Of a stretch of 64,000 bases of DNA, positions 36,313 through 47,199 are shown piece by piece. A model generated the notes under the pieces. It was not told where the DNA came from. It worked only from the letters and a program-made list of their open reading frames with translations, and did not search any database. The stretch spans positions 809,001-873,000 of the forward strand of contig NC_016027.1 of the NCBI RefSeq assembly GCF_000182745.2, in the 5' to 3' direction. Made by a program: the position numbers and the translations under genes. Position 1 is the first letter of the stretch. Each line of letters begins with the position of its first letter. The stretch comes from Komagataeibacter medellinensis NBRC 3288. Its GTDB lineage: Bacteria > Pseudomonadota > Alphaproteobacteria > Acetobacterales > Acetobacteraceae.

Positions 36313-36696
36313 TTGACGGCTCCCGATCGCAGCCGATCCCGCCGTGGCGGGCGCGCCCATGCCATCGGCATGGCGGCCGAACAGGCGGCCATGGCACGGC
36401 TGCGGATACAGGGGTGGCAGGTGCTCGCTCACCGGGCGCGCACGCGCTGGGGCGAAGTAGATGTGGTGGCGCTGAAGGAAGGCTGTCTGATCTTTGTAGA
36501 AGTCAAGGCCCGCCCATCCCTGCTGGCAGCGGGCGAGGCCATCCGACCGCTACAGGCCAGCCGCATCATGAATGCCGCAGCATATCTGTGCGCGACCAAC
36601 CCGCACTGGGTTCATGACCGCATGCGGATGGATGTATGCGTGGTGCTGCCGGGCAATGTAATCCGGTGGATACCCGACGCCTTCAGACAGAACTGA
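36313..36696 (+). CDS. YraN/UPF0102-family nuclease-like protein
   Basis: A 127-residue protein of the Holliday-junction-resolvase-like fold. The signature is IGMAAEQAAMARLRIQGWQVLAHRARTRWGEVDVVALKEGCLIFVEVKAR, with GE(V/I)D and E-V-K as the metal-binding core. The function of the family is not established. A TTG at 36313 with AGGA eight bases upstream gives the usual family length; the ATG at 36370 would cut off part of the conserved N-terminus. The frame is open back to 36127, through the repeat unit, which I do not count as coding. Confidence 0.78.
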   Translation: MTAPDRSRSRRGGRAHAIGMAAEQAAMARLRIQGWQVLAHRARTRWGEVDVVALKEGCLIFVEVKARPSLLAAGEAIRPLQASRIMNAAAYLCATNPHWVHDRMRMDVCVVLPGNVIRWIPDAFRQN

Positions 36697-36716
36697 AAAG
36701 CAGGTCGGGTGCCTGC

Positions 36717-37058
36717 TCAGGTACGGTGACGACTGGATACGGGATGAATGTGGTGAACGGCCGTGCCATGGGGGTGATAGACAATGGTATGCACCATTGT
36801 ATGCCGGGTATGGGCGGCGGAACCGTGGCTTGATGCCAGCACCACCGGAACCGCACGGCCATGGCCCACCGTACGGCGCTGGTAGCTGGCATGGCGGACC
36901 GGCGGCGGCGGCACTGCCGTCAGCGCGCTCAGTGTCAGACGGTCGGCTTCCATGTCGGTCACGGGGTGGGTACGGGCATGGGCGGGGGTTGCCATGCTTC
37001 CTGCAAGACCTGCGCCAAGCAGCATTATCGTAGCAAAACGCAAGTCACTGTAGCGCAT
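36717..37058 (-). CDS. Small exported His-rich hypothetical protein
   Basis: A 113-residue precursor. A signal peptide (MRYSDLRFATIMLLGAGLAGSMATPAHA) precedes a mature part rich in His, Thr and Val (HTRHTMVHTIVYHPHGTAVHHIH). The histidine pattern might bind metal, but no family is recognised. The start at 37058 has AGGGGGCC upstream. It is convergent with yraN and downstream of grxD. Confidence 0.55.
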   Translation of the reverse strand: MRYSDLRFATIMLLGAGLAGSMATPAHARTHPVTDMEADRLTLSALTAVPPPPVRHASYQRRTVGHGRAVPVVLASSHGSAAHTRHTMVHTIVYHPHGTAVHHIHPVSSRHRT

Positions 37059-37129
37059 CAGGCCCCCTGTTTTCAAAAGCTACAGCAAACTAGGCCAAAC
37101 TATAACGCGCGCGCAAGTGATGTTGCATG

Positions 37130-37167
37130 CAAAACGGAAAACGGGCGGAACATACCTGTTCCACCCG
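37130..37167 (-). terminator. Rho-independent terminator of grxD
   Basis: On the minus strand, CGGGTGGAAC and GTTCCGCCCG form a stem (one mismatch) with a 6-nt loop, followed by a T-rich TTTTCCGTTTT. It begins 30 bp past the grxD stop. Confidence 0.8.
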
Positions 37168-37196
37168 CTCCGTTACGTCATGACGGGCCTGTAATA

Positions 37197-37532
37197 TCAG
37201 GCGTCTGCGGTCACGATGCCTTTTTCTGACAGCAGCTTCTGCAACTCGCCGGTCTGGTACATTTCGGTCACGATATCGCAGCCGCCAATGAACTCGCCCT
37301 TGATGTAAAGCTGGGGCACCGTAGGCCAGTTCGAGAAGTCCTTGATACCCTGACGAATCTCGGGATCAGCCAGCACGTTGTCGGTCGCAAACGGCACGCC
37401 AAGGTGCTTGAGCACCTGCACCACGCGCGCGGAGAAGCCGCACTGCGGGAAGTTTGCATCACCCTTCATATACAGCATGACGGGGTTGGAATCGATCTGC
37501 GCCTGGATGCGCTGTGCAACTGTTTCAGCCAT
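37197..37532 (-). CDS. grxD: Monothiol glutaredoxin Grx4
   Basis: A 111-residue CGFS-type glutaredoxin. C31-G-F-S is in FPQCGFSARVVQ, with the WPTVPQLYIKGEFIGGCDI glutathione-binding region. These proteins bind a bridging [2Fe-2S] cluster with glutathione and, together with BolA, serve Fe-S delivery and iron sensing. The bolA gene lies 47 bp upstream on the same strand, a classic pairing. Confidence 0.95.
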   Translation of the reverse strand: MAETVAQRIQAQIDSNPVMLYMKGDANFPQCGFSARVVQVLKHLGVPFATDNVLADPEIRQGIKDFSNWPTVPQLYIKGEFIGGCDIVTEMYQTGELQKLLSEKGIVTADA

Positions 37533-37579
37533 GGATTGTGTTTCCTGCTCTGGGGGTAAGGGTCGCGGCCTGCGCGGGA

Positions 37580-37813
37580 TCAGTCGGGCGTCTGGGTCTG
37601 GAGCGCAAGGGCGTGCAGCTTGCCGCCCATATGCCCCTGCAGCGCGTTGTAGACCATCTGGTGCTGCCTTACGCGCGGCAGGCCCCGGAAGGCCTCGCTC
37701 ACCACGCGGCAGGCATAGTGGTCGCCATCGCCCGCCAGATCGTCGATCTCGATCTTCGCATCCGGCAGGGCTTCGCGGATGTAGGTTTCGATTTCCTGTG
37801 CCGTCATTGCCAT
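37580..37813 (-). CDS. bolA: BolA-family protein
   Basis: A 77-residue BolA protein. The conserved segment is VVSEAFRGLPRVRQHQMVYNALQGHMGGKLHALALQTQ, with the invariant His (RQHQMVY and ..LHAL) that shares a cluster with monothiol glutaredoxin. The start at 37813 (or 37807) trims a longer frame that runs into purL. It sits between purL (20 bp upstream) and grxD. Confidence 0.92.
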   Translation of the reverse strand: MAMTAQEIETYIREALPDAKIEIDDLAGDGDHYACRVVSEAFRGLPRVRQHQMVYNALQGHMGGKLHALALQTQTPD

Positions 37814-37833
37814 TTTGGTCTGAAGCTCCTGCC

Positions 37834-40040
<2,207 letters not shown>

Positions 40041-40044
<4 letters not shown>

Positions 40045-40745
40045 CCGACCACAGCCTCCACCAGCCCCGTAAACAGGGGTTTGCCATCCTCACCCCCCAT
40101 CAGCGGATCAACCAGATCCTCCGGGTGGGGCATCATCCCGCATATACGCAGGTTCTCGCTGAACACACCGGCAATGGCATTCATCGACCCATTGGGGTTG
40201 AGCCGCGCATCCCCCGCATCCAGATGCCCCGATTCCGACACGTAGCGGAAGGCCACGCGGCCGGTATCTTCAAGCATGCGGATGGTCTCGGCCGCCGCAA
40301 TGTAGTTGCCATCGCCATGCGCCATGGGGGTGCGGAACACGTCGCCCTTCGCCCAGTGCCGCGTAAAGGCGGTGCCATCACGTTCCACGCGCAAAAAGCA
40401 GTCCTGTGACAGGAAGCGCAGCGATGCGTTGCGCAGGAGTGCACCGGGCAGAAGCTGTGCTTCGGTCAGGATCTGAAAGCCATTGCACACGCCAAGGATA
40501 TACCCGCCCTGCGCGGCAAATTCACGGATTGCCGCCATGATCGGCGCATGGGCGGCCATCGCGCCACAACGCAGGTAATCGCCATAGCTGAAGCCGCCGG
40601 GCAGCACCACAAGGTCGGTGCCCGCGGGCAGTGCGTCCTCGCGGTGCCAGACCATGGCGGGGGCGTGGCCGGTCACGCCACGCAGGGCGATGGCCATGTC
40701 ACGCTCGCGGTTGGTACCGGGGAAAACTACAATCGCCGCCTTCAT
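40041..40745 (-). CDS. purQ: Phosphoribosylformylglycinamidine synthase subunit PurQ
   Basis: The glutaminase subunit that supplies ammonia to PurL. The 234-residue class I amidotransferase has the nucleophile C87 in [13 protein letters not shown] and the oxyanion/Gly motif [15 protein letters not shown]. The C-terminal His-Pro-Glu is in [11 protein letters not shown]. Its start overlaps the Rap1a/Tai-like gene by 4 bp and its stop overlaps purL by 4 bp. Confidence 0.97.
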
Positions 40746-41125
40746 TTGCCGCCGCCGCAGGGATAGGATTCATGCAGTGCGGTAAACACGACCTCGCCCG
40801 CCGGGCGGGACAGCCCTTCACGGTGGGCCTTCATCCAGCCAACCACCTTGGTGCGCATGTCCGCCGTGGGGGTTTCCGGGGTTATGCAGAAGGCCGCGAC
40901 ATCCTTGGCATCCTTCTCCGCATTGCGCACGAACAGGTGGTCGAGCGCACCGGCATCGGCCACGCCGGAGATATAGGAATCACAAATACCGGTGCCAGCA
41001 GGCTTGGTGCACAGCGTGCCAAGCTGTTCGCCCGTCATGCGCGAGACGCGCTGGGCGGAGGCATGGGTTGCGGGCAGGCCCGCGGCCAGCACGCAGCCAA
41101 GGGCAAGAAGGCGGGCGATCTTCAT
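40742..41125 (-). CDS. Exported Rap1a/Tai-domain-like protein within the pur operon
   Basis: A 127-residue precursor. The signal peptide ([24 protein letters not shown]) is followed by four cysteines in the pattern [18 protein letters not shown]...FCITP...YPCGGG. This fits the Rap1a/Tai family, which includes type VI effector immunity proteins but also many housekeeping periplasmic proteins. The family assignment is by eye. It overlaps purS and purQ by 4 bp on either side, so it is translated together with the purine enzymes although exported. No T6SS effector gene is nearby. Confidence 0.6.
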   Translation of the reverse strand: MKIARLLALGCVLAAGLPATHASAQRVSRMTGEQLGTLCTKPAGTGICDSYISGVADAGALDHLFVRNAEKDAKDVAAFCITPETPTADMRTKVVGWMKAHREGLSRPAGEVVFTALHESYPCGGGK

Positions 41126-41364
41126 CCAACGACCTCCGTCACGAAGTCCTCGATCACAAGGTTGGCCAGCAGCGCGCGCGCCATGGCATCGGCCTGCGCG
41201 CGGGCGCGTTCGCGGTCGGTCTCGTTCACCTCAAGCTCGATCACACGCCCGATGCGGACTTCGCCCACGTTTTTGAAATCCAGAACATGCAGGGCGTGTT
41301 CCACCGCCTTTCCCTGCGGGTCGAGCACGCCTTCCTTCAGCATGACGGTCACACGCACCTTCAT
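41122..41364 (-). CDS. purS: Phosphoribosylformylglycinamidine synthase subunit PurS
   Basis: An 80-residue small subunit that bridges PurL and PurQ. Typical features are [26 protein letters not shown] at the N-terminus and [13 protein letters not shown] in the middle. It overlaps the purC stop and the Rap1a/Tai-like start by 4 bp each. Confidence 0.95.
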   Translation of the reverse strand: MKVRVTVMLKEGVLDPQGKAVEHALHVLDFKNVGEVRIGRVIELEVNETDRERARAQADAMARALLANLVIEDFVTEVVG

Positions 41365-42125
41365 TGCATTACCTCCGGTCCCTTCATGTCGGAATTCGTG
41401 GCCTCGGGCAGGATGCCCAGACGCATCGCGACTTCCTGGTATGCTTCTTCAACCCTGCCCATGTCCTTGCGGAAACGGTCCTTGTCCAGCTTCTCGCTGG
41501 TCTTGGCATCCCACAGGCGGCAGTTATCGGGAGAGATTTCATCAGCCAGAACGATGCGCATGTTGTCGCCCTCGAACAGGCGGCCGAATTCCAGCTTGAA
41601 ATCGACAAGAATGATGCCGATGCCCATGAACAGGCCGCACAGGAAATCGTTGATGCGCATGCTCAGCGCCACGATGTCTTCCATGTCATGCGGGCAGGCC
41701 CAGCCGAAAGCGGTGATGTGCTCCTCGCTTACCATCGGGTCATTCAGGGCGTCATTCTTGTAATAGAACTCGATGATCGGGCGCGGCAGGCGCGTGCCTT
41801 CCTGGATGCCCAGCCGCTTGGACAGGCTGCCTGCCGCCACGTTGCGCACCACGACTTCAAGCGGGATGATCTCCACTTCGCGGATCAGCTGCTCACGCAT
41901 GTTGAGCCGGCGGATGAAATGGGTGGGAATCCCAATATCGTGCAGCCGCAGCATCAGGTGTTCGCTGATACGGTTGTTCAGCACCCCCTTGCCGGTGATG
42001 ATGCCCTTTTTCGCGCCGTTGCCGGCGCTGGCGTCATCCTTGAAATACTGCACGAGGGTGCCCGGCTCGGGCCCCTCGAAAAGGATCTTGGCTTTTCCTT
42101 CGTAAAGCTGGCGGCGGCGGCCCAT
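41361..42125 (-). CDS. purC: Phosphoribosylaminoimidazole-succinocarboxamide synthase
   Basis: Ligates aspartate to CAIR with ATP, giving SAICAR. The 254-residue length is normal. Signatures are [28 protein letters not shown] at the N-terminus, [18 protein letters not shown], and [34 protein letters not shown] near the middle. It is the first of a tightly coupled purC-purS-(Rap1a)-purQ-purL set; 130 bp separates it from the NRDE-family gene upstream. Confidence 0.97.
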   Translation of the reverse strand: MGRRRQLYEGKAKILFEGPEPGTLVQYFKDDASAGNGAKKGIITGKGVLNNRISEHLMLRLHDIGIPTHFIRRLNMREQLIREVEIIPLEVVVRNVAAGSLSKRLGIQEGTRLPRPIIEFYYKNDALNDPMVSEEHITAFGWACPHDMEDIVALSMRINDFLCGLFMGIGIILVDFKLEFGRLFEGDNMRIVLADEISPDNCRLWDAKTSEKLDKDRFRKDMGRVEEAYQEVAMRLGILPEATNSDMKGPEVMQ

Positions 42126-42255
42126 ACTCGTCCTTCACATAACGCTGCGGGAACGGGCCGGGAGCGGCCCCTCCCCTGATCTGTAGGATATGCTGCTGGC
42201 ATGATCCCGGATGATGCGCATGCCATAGCAGCGTTCCCGGCGGGAAGATACCATT

Positions 42256-42999
42256 TTACCCTGCCTGCGCGGCGGAAGCATTCAGGTCGATGGGCTGGTA
42301 GCCCACCCGGTCCGGCGCACCGGCGGCAAAAAACCATGAATGGCGGTTATCGCCCGCCACCCCGATAGCCGATGAACTGCATGTGCCAAAGCCCGAGCGC
42401 GGCGGGATGTTGATCTCGCTGCCCGCGGGCAGCGACCGGTCGGCCAGAAGCATGGTCCATGCCGCCCATTGCGGCGGCACGGGGCGCGCGGCCGCACGGA
42501 AGCGCGGCAGGTGGCGGTGGATGCGCGGCATGGCCATGTCATCGGGGTCGGTGGTGGCGATCATGTGCACGCCGGGCGGCAGCGCCTCGACCTGCGGCTG
42601 GCCGTAGCCGGGGCCACGGATGAAGAAGGCATCCACCCGGTCGGCCACGATCATATTGAACGACCGCCACGCACCCGCATCAATAGTGGCGATATGATCC
42701 ACCGCCGCCCGCGCGGTATCAAACTGCCCCGCCAGCAGCGGCAGCGCCCCGCGTGAGTTCTTGCCCGGCATGGGACCAAGGCTGCCCACGCGGTTCATGA
42801 TGCCCGCGACCACGCCCGCATCGTTCAGCGTAAGCCACGAACCACCGGCCACCTGGTCCTGCCCGCCTACAATGCCGGGATGGGCACTCCAGTGTCGCCC
42901 CGGCGGCAACCAGGGGCGGTCAAGGCGCTCGTCACGGTTGGCCGCCATGAGCAGCGGCCAGTCCTGAGCCGGATCGTGGGAGATGACGACTGTACACAC
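42256..42999 (-). CDS. NRDE-family (TANGO2-like) protein
   Basis: A 247-residue protein starting MCTVVISH with the Cys-2 of this Ntn-hydrolase-like family, followed by the eponymous N-R-D-E in MAANRDERLDRP. GGSWLTLNDAGVVAGIMNR and RGALPLLAG are further family blocks. The activity is unknown; eukaryotic TANGO2 is linked to lipid and haem handling. It lies between purB and purC on the same strand, probably in the same transcript. Confidence 0.85.
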   Translation of the reverse strand: MCTVVISHDPAQDWPLLMAANRDERLDRPWLPPGRHWSAHPGIVGGQDQVAGGSWLTLNDAGVVAGIMNRVGSLGPMPGKNSRGALPLLAGQFDTARAAVDHIATIDAGAWRSFNMIVADRVDAFFIRGPGYGQPQVEALPPGVHMIATTDPDDMAMPRIHRHLPRFRAAARPVPPQWAAWTMLLADRSLPAGSEINIPPRSGFGTCSSSAIGVAGDNRHSWFFAAGAPDRVGYQPIDLNASAAQAG

Positions 43000-43041
43000 G
43001 CCTTGATATCCTGCTGTTGTCCGTACCGCGACGGTGCCCGG

Positions 43042-44394
43042 TCAACCGCGTGCGGGGCCGGCCTCACCAAACACGCGGGTGAATGTGTGGTCGAGCATCC
43101 GCAGGTGGGATGCGCTGTCCATGGCGGCGTCCAGCACCTCGGGCGGCACCCGGCCCGCCACTTCGGGGTCGGCCTCCAGGTTCTCGCGGAAGGTCTTCCC
43201 GTCGGGCTTGCCCAGCCGGGTCCATGTGGCCATGGCGTTGCGCTGGACGATACGGTACGCATCCTCCCGCAGGATGCCCGCGCGCGCAAGGGCCAGCAGC
43301 ACCTCGCCCGAATGCACGACACCGCCCAGGCTCTCGATATTGGCCTGCATCTGCTCGGGATAGACCACCAGCTTTTCCATCATACCCGCAAGGCGCATGA
43401 GCGCGAAGTCCAGACCGATGGTGCCATCGGGGCAGATATTGCGCTCGACAGAGGAATGGCTGATGTCGCGCTCGTGCCACAGCGCCACGTTTTCCAGCGC
43501 GGGGATGACGTGCGAGCGGACAAGGCGGGCAAGGCCCGTCAGGTTTTCCGACAGCACGGGGTTGCGCTTGTGCGGCATGGCCGAGGAGCCTTTCTGCCCC
43601 TTGTGGAAGAACTCCTCCGCCTCACGCACTTCTGAACGCTGCAGGTGGCGCACTTCGGTGGCCAGCCGCTCGATGCCGCTGGCAATCACCGCCAGCGCAC
43701 AGAAATACGCCGCATGCCGGTCACGCGGAATGACCTGGGTCGAGACATCCTCTGGCTTGAGGCCCAGCTTCGCCGCCACGTATTCCTCAACGCGCGGGTC
43801 GATATGGGCATAGGTGCCCACGGCGCCCGAGATGGCGCAGACCGCAATCTCCTCACGCGCGCGGAGCAGGCGCGCGCGGTTGCGGGCGAACTCGGCATAA
43901 TGCCCTGCGATTTTCAGGCCAAACGAGGTCGGCTCGGCATGGATCGCGTGGCTGCGGCCGATGGTCAGGGTGTGCTTGTGCTCGAACGCGCGGCGCCTGA
44001 GTGCGGCCAGCACGGCATCAAGGTCTTCCAGCAGCAGATCGGTCGCCTGCACCATCTGCACCGACAGGCAGGTGTCCAGCACATCGGACGAGGTCATGCC
44101 CAGGTGTACGAAACGGCTGTCGGGGCCGACCTTTTCGGCAAGCCACGTCAGGAAGGCGATCACGTCGTGGCGGGTTTCGGCCTCGATCTCGTCAATGCGG
44201 TCAAGGTCGGCCTGCGAGAAGGCGGCCATCGCGGCATCGCCCTTCTCGCGGATGGTCTTTGCCGCGTCCTTGGGAATCGCGCCATATTCCGCCATGGCCT
44301 CGCAGGCCAGCGCCTCGATCTCGAACCAGATGCGGTAACGGTTCTCGGGCGACCAGATGGCGGCCATGACAGGGCGGGTATAGCGCGGTACCAT
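43042..44394 (-). CDS. purB: Adenylosuccinate lyase
   Basis: Cleaves SAICAR and adenylosuccinate to fumarate plus AICAR or AMP. The 450-residue protein has the fumarase/aspartase superfamily signature GSSAMPHKRNPVLSEN (catalytic loop), TSSDVLDTCLSVQM, and TIGRSHAIHAEPTSFGLK (catalytic His). It heads the purine cluster on the minus strand, and the promoter should lie in the 223-bp divergent gap shared with the TerC gene. Confidence 0.97.
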   Translation of the reverse strand: MVPRYTRPVMAAIWSPENRYRIWFEIEALACEAMAEYGAIPKDAAKTIREKGDAAMAAFSQADLDRIDEIEAETRHDVIAFLTWLAEKVGPDSRFVHLGMTSSDVLDTCLSVQMVQATDLLLEDLDAVLAALRRRAFEHKHTLTIGRSHAIHAEPTSFGLKIAGHYAEFARNRARLLRAREEIAVCAISGAVGTYAHIDPRVEEYVAAKLGLKPEDVSTQVIPRDRHAAYFCALAVIASGIERLATEVRHLQRSEVREAEEFFHKGQKGSSAMPHKRNPVLSENLTGLARLVRSHVIPALENVALWHERDISHSSVERNICPDGTIGLDFALMRLAGMMEKLVVYPEQMQANIESLGGVVHSGEVLLALARAGILREDAYRIVQRNAMATWTRLGKPDGKTFRENLEADPEVAGRVPPEVLDAAMDSASHLRMLDHTFTRVFGEAGPARG

Positions 44395-44526
44395 GGTATG
44401 GGATTTCCTTGCGGCAATGACGTAAGATCAGATGTGTGGCCGCCTTCCTAGCCAATTCTGGTGGCGGCGTCTCCCTGTATATTCGCGCACGCGCGCCCAA
44501 TCCTGCATACATCATCTGTCATAACT

Positions 44527-44584
44527 GGGGTGATTGCATGTTTTATGCCACCGGCCCCATAAACGGTTGTGAAACCGTAGCCCC
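44527..44584 (+). promoter_or_regulatory. Structured leader upstream of the TerC gene (possible riboswitch-like element)
   Basis: GGGG (44527-44530) can pair with CCCC at 44555-44558, enclosing a GCAT/ATGC hairpin, or with CCCC at 44581-44584, enclosing also the perfect ACGGTT-GTGA-AACCGT hairpin (44563-44578). The pairings exclude each other. terC-family genes are often preceded by yybP-ykoY manganese riboswitches, but the GGGGAGUA core is not present here. Confidence 0.3.
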
Positions 44585-44617
44585 ATCCGGGCCGCAAGCC
44601 AGGAGCCCGCCCCGCCC

Positions 44618-45223
44618 ATGTCCGCCTTCCTTTCCCCTTCAGCCCTGTACGCCCTGGCCCAGGTCGTGCTGATCGACGTGACCCTGGCGGGTGACAACGC
44701 CATTGTGGTGGGCATGGCAGTGCGCAACCTGCCGCCCAAGCCGCGACGAGTCGCAATCCTGTGCGGCGTGCTGGGGGCGGCGGTCATCCGCATCTGCCTG
44801 GCGCTGGTGGCGGTCAGGCTGCTGGCCATCATCGGGCTGACGCTGGCGGGCGGGCTGCTGCTTTTGTGGGTCTGCTGGCGGATGTACCGTGAACTGCGCG
44901 GCAGCGCGCCGGATGCGGAGGGCACACCCGCGCCGGGTTCGCTACGCAACGCCATCATCCGCATTATCGTGGCCGACCTGTCCATGAGCCTTGATAACGT
45001 GCTGGCCGTGGCGGGGGCGGCGGGCGAGCATATTGGCGTGCTGGTGGCGGGGCTTGCGGTCTCGGTGGTGCTGATGGCGGTGGCGGCCTCGCTCATTGCG
45101 CGGCTGCTGGAACGGTATCGCTGGATTTCATGGGTCGGGCTACTAGTGGTGCTGGCGGTTGCGATCGAACTGATCGTCAAGGGCGGGGGCGAGGTCTGGA
45201 CCCATGTTGGGGGGGGAGCCTGA
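44618..45223 (+). CDS. TerC/YjbE-family integral membrane protein
   Basis: A 201-residue protein with about six helices. Two inverted half-repeats each carry an acidic membrane motif: VVLIDVTLAGDNAIVVGMAVRNLPP and VADLSMSLDNVLAVAGAAG. This is the TerC/YjbE pattern. Members are implicated in manganese export or metal loading of secreted proteins. The stop overlaps the Slt gene start (TGATG), and a structured leader precedes it. Confidence 0.85.
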   Translation: MSAFLSPSALYALAQVVLIDVTLAGDNAIVVGMAVRNLPPKPRRVAILCGVLGAAVIRICLALVAVRLLAIIGLTLAGGLLLLWVCWRMYRELRGSAPDAEGTPAPGSLRNAIIRIIVADLSMSLDNVLAVAGAAGEHIGVLVAGLAVSVVLMAVAASLIARLLERYRWISWVGLLVVLAVAIELIVKGGGEVWTHVGGGA

Positions 45224-47199
45224 TGTCTCCCTTCGCGCGCCCCGCCATGGTGGCCGCCGTGGCGCTGACAGCACTGGTTGCCCGCCCTGCCCCGGCACAG
45301 CCGCCCGCCACCCCCGTGGATGCGGGCTGGCCCACCCCCCGGCAGGCCGCAACAGGCAATGCCGATGATGACCCGGTTGCCGCCCGGCTGCTGGTGTACC
45401 TGCGCCTGCTCTCGCCCGCCGGGGGCAGTACGGATGAATACGCGACCTTCCTGGGCGAAAACCCGTCCTGGCCGCAGCGTGCGCTCCTGCTCGCCCGCTT
45501 CCAGCAAGCCCTTGCGACCGAACCGGACAGCACGGCGGCGACCCGCCTGTGCAACACCCCTGCCCTACCCCTGACCGACGTGCACGCCCTGCTGCGCTGC
45601 GCCACCTCCACCCCGCGCCCCCCTGGGCTGGACGGGCAGGCGCGCGCGGCATGGATCGGGCGCGCCGACACCCCAGCCGAATCCCAGGCCCTGCTGGCGG
45701 GCTTTGGCACGATCCTGACACCACAGGACCACTGGCAGCGCTTTGACCGGCAGGAACGCGCGGGCAGGGTCGATGCGGCAACCCGCCAGGTGCCCCTGCT
45801 CTCGCCCGCCCAGCAGGTCGTGGCCCGTGCACGGCTGGCGCTGCGCCGCAACGACGCGCAGGCGGAAATGCTGCTGGCCGCCGTGCCGCCCGAACAGCAG
45901 GCCGATGCGGCCCTTGTGCTGGACCACCTGCGCTGGCTGCACCACGCGCAGCGGCTGGATGATGCACTGGCCCTGTGGCGCACGGGCGGGGCGCAGACGG
46001 AGCGCCAGCAGGCCCCCGCCATTGCCGCCCAGTTCTGGCGCGAGCGTGACGGGCTGGCACGCGACCTGCTGCTGGCCCACCGCACGGCCGATGCCCTGTT
46101 CGTGGCCAATGACAGCGCGGACATCGGTGCCGCCAACCATTACGATGCCCTGTTCCTGACCGGCTGGATCCGGCTGGAATACCTGCATGACGGGGCGCAC
46201 GCGCTGGCCGATTTCACCCCGCTGGCGCAGGCGGTGCCGGTCATTACCCGCAGCCGGGGGTTATTCTGGGCCGGTCGCGCGCTGGAGGCCACAGGCCACC
46301 ACGGCGCCGCCCACGCGCAGTGGGAGCAGGCCGCGGACCTTGCCAATACCTTCTATGGCCAGATGGCCATCGCATGGCTGGGCGGCAATACCACGAACCA
46401 GCTTCTGGTGCCCGATCAGGCGGGCCGCCATATCCGTGCCTACCTGCTACGCCAGAGCGAACCCACCCCCAGCGTTGCCGATTCCGTGCGCTTTGACACC
46501 ACCGACCTGGCGCGCGCGGCCGAAATCCTGGTTGCGTGGGGCGACCGGCGGCATGCGCGTGACTTCATCATGGCACTCGATGCACAGGGCACCAGCACCA
46601 TTGACCATGTACTCGCCGCCCGCATGGCCACGCGGCTGGACATACCCGATGCCGCCGTGATGATCGCCCGCCTGGCCGGGCGCGACGGGCTGACACTGGT
46701 GCATGAAGGCTGGCCGCGCACCTATACGCCCCCCACATCCACCCTGCCGGCCGATGTGGAACTGGCGGTAGCCCGGCAGGAAAGCGGGTTTGACGCCTCC
46801 GTTGTCAGTCCCGCCCATGCGGTGGGGCTGATGCAACTGCTGGTGCCCACCGCGCGCGAGGTGGCGCGCAAGGCCGGGCTGCCCGCAACACAGGTCAACG
46901 CCCAGTCCCTGACCGACCCGCAGTTGAACATGCGGCTGGGTGCTGCCTTTCTGGCTGACATAGCCCAGCGCATGGGCGGTAGCGTGCCCTATGTGGCCGC
47001 CGCCTACAATGCCGGGCCGCACCGTACCGACACATGGTTGCAGACTCTGGGCAACCCCGCGCGCGACACCCCCGTCCCCGATGCCATGCTGGACTGGATC
47101 GAGAGCATTCCTTATGGCGAGACCCGCAATTACGTTGAACGGGTGGAGGAGAACATGGCCATCTACCAGGCCACCGACCCCGCGCTGGGACAGGGCTGA
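45223..47199 (+). CDS. Soluble lytic murein transglycosylase (Slt70-like)
   Basis: A 658-residue exported protein. The signal peptide (MSPFARPAMVAAVALTALVARPAPA) is followed by a long alpha-helical superhelix (about 40-490) and a C-terminal goose-lysozyme-like SLT domain. The catalytic glutamate is in VELAVARQESGFDASVVSPAHAVGLMQL, and VPYVAAAYNAGPHRTDTWL is the AYN.G motif. It is an exo-lytic transglycosylase for peptidoglycan turnover. The start overlaps TerC, and the stop overlaps pgpA (TGATG). Confidence 0.93.
   Translation: MSPFARPAMVAAVALTALVARPAPAQPPATPVDAGWPTPRQAATGNADDDPVAARLLVYLRLLSPAGGSTDEYATFLGENPSWPQRALLLARFQQALATEPDSTAATRLCNTPALPLTDVHALLRCATSTPRPPGLDGQARAAWIGRADTPAESQALLAGFGTILTPQDHWQRFDRQERAGRVDAATRQVPLLSPAQQVVARARLALRRNDAQAEMLLAAVPPEQQADAALVLDHLRWLHHAQRLDDALALWRTGGAQTERQQAPAIAAQFWRERDGLARDLLLAHRTADALFVANDSADIGAANHYDALFLTGWIRLEYLHDGAHALADFTPLAQAVPVITRSRGLFWAGRALEATGHHGAAHAQWEQAADLANTFYGQMAIAWLGGNTTNQLLVPDQAGRHIRAYLLRQSEPTPSVADSVRFDTTDLARAAEILVAWGDRRHARDFIMALDAQGTSTIDHVLAARMATRLDIPDAAVMIARLAGRDGLTLVHEGWPRTYTPPTSTLPADVELAVARQESGFDASVVSPAHAVGLMQLLVPTAREVARKAGLPATQVNAQSLTDPQLNMRLGAAFLADIAQRMGGSVPYVAAAYNAGPHRTDTWLQTLGNPARDTPVPDAMLDWIESIPYGETRNYVERVEENMAIYQATDPALGQG

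Noticed and set aside
40742-41125. A type VI secretion immunity gene
   Set aside because: Only a loose family resemblance; there are no T6SS or effector genes in the window and the gene is embedded in a biosynthetic operon.
44527-44584. A canonical yybP-ykoY manganese riboswitch
   Set aside because: The invariant GGGGAGUA core and the second conserved loop are absent; only the context and some pairing fit, so it is kept as a weak structured-leader candidate.
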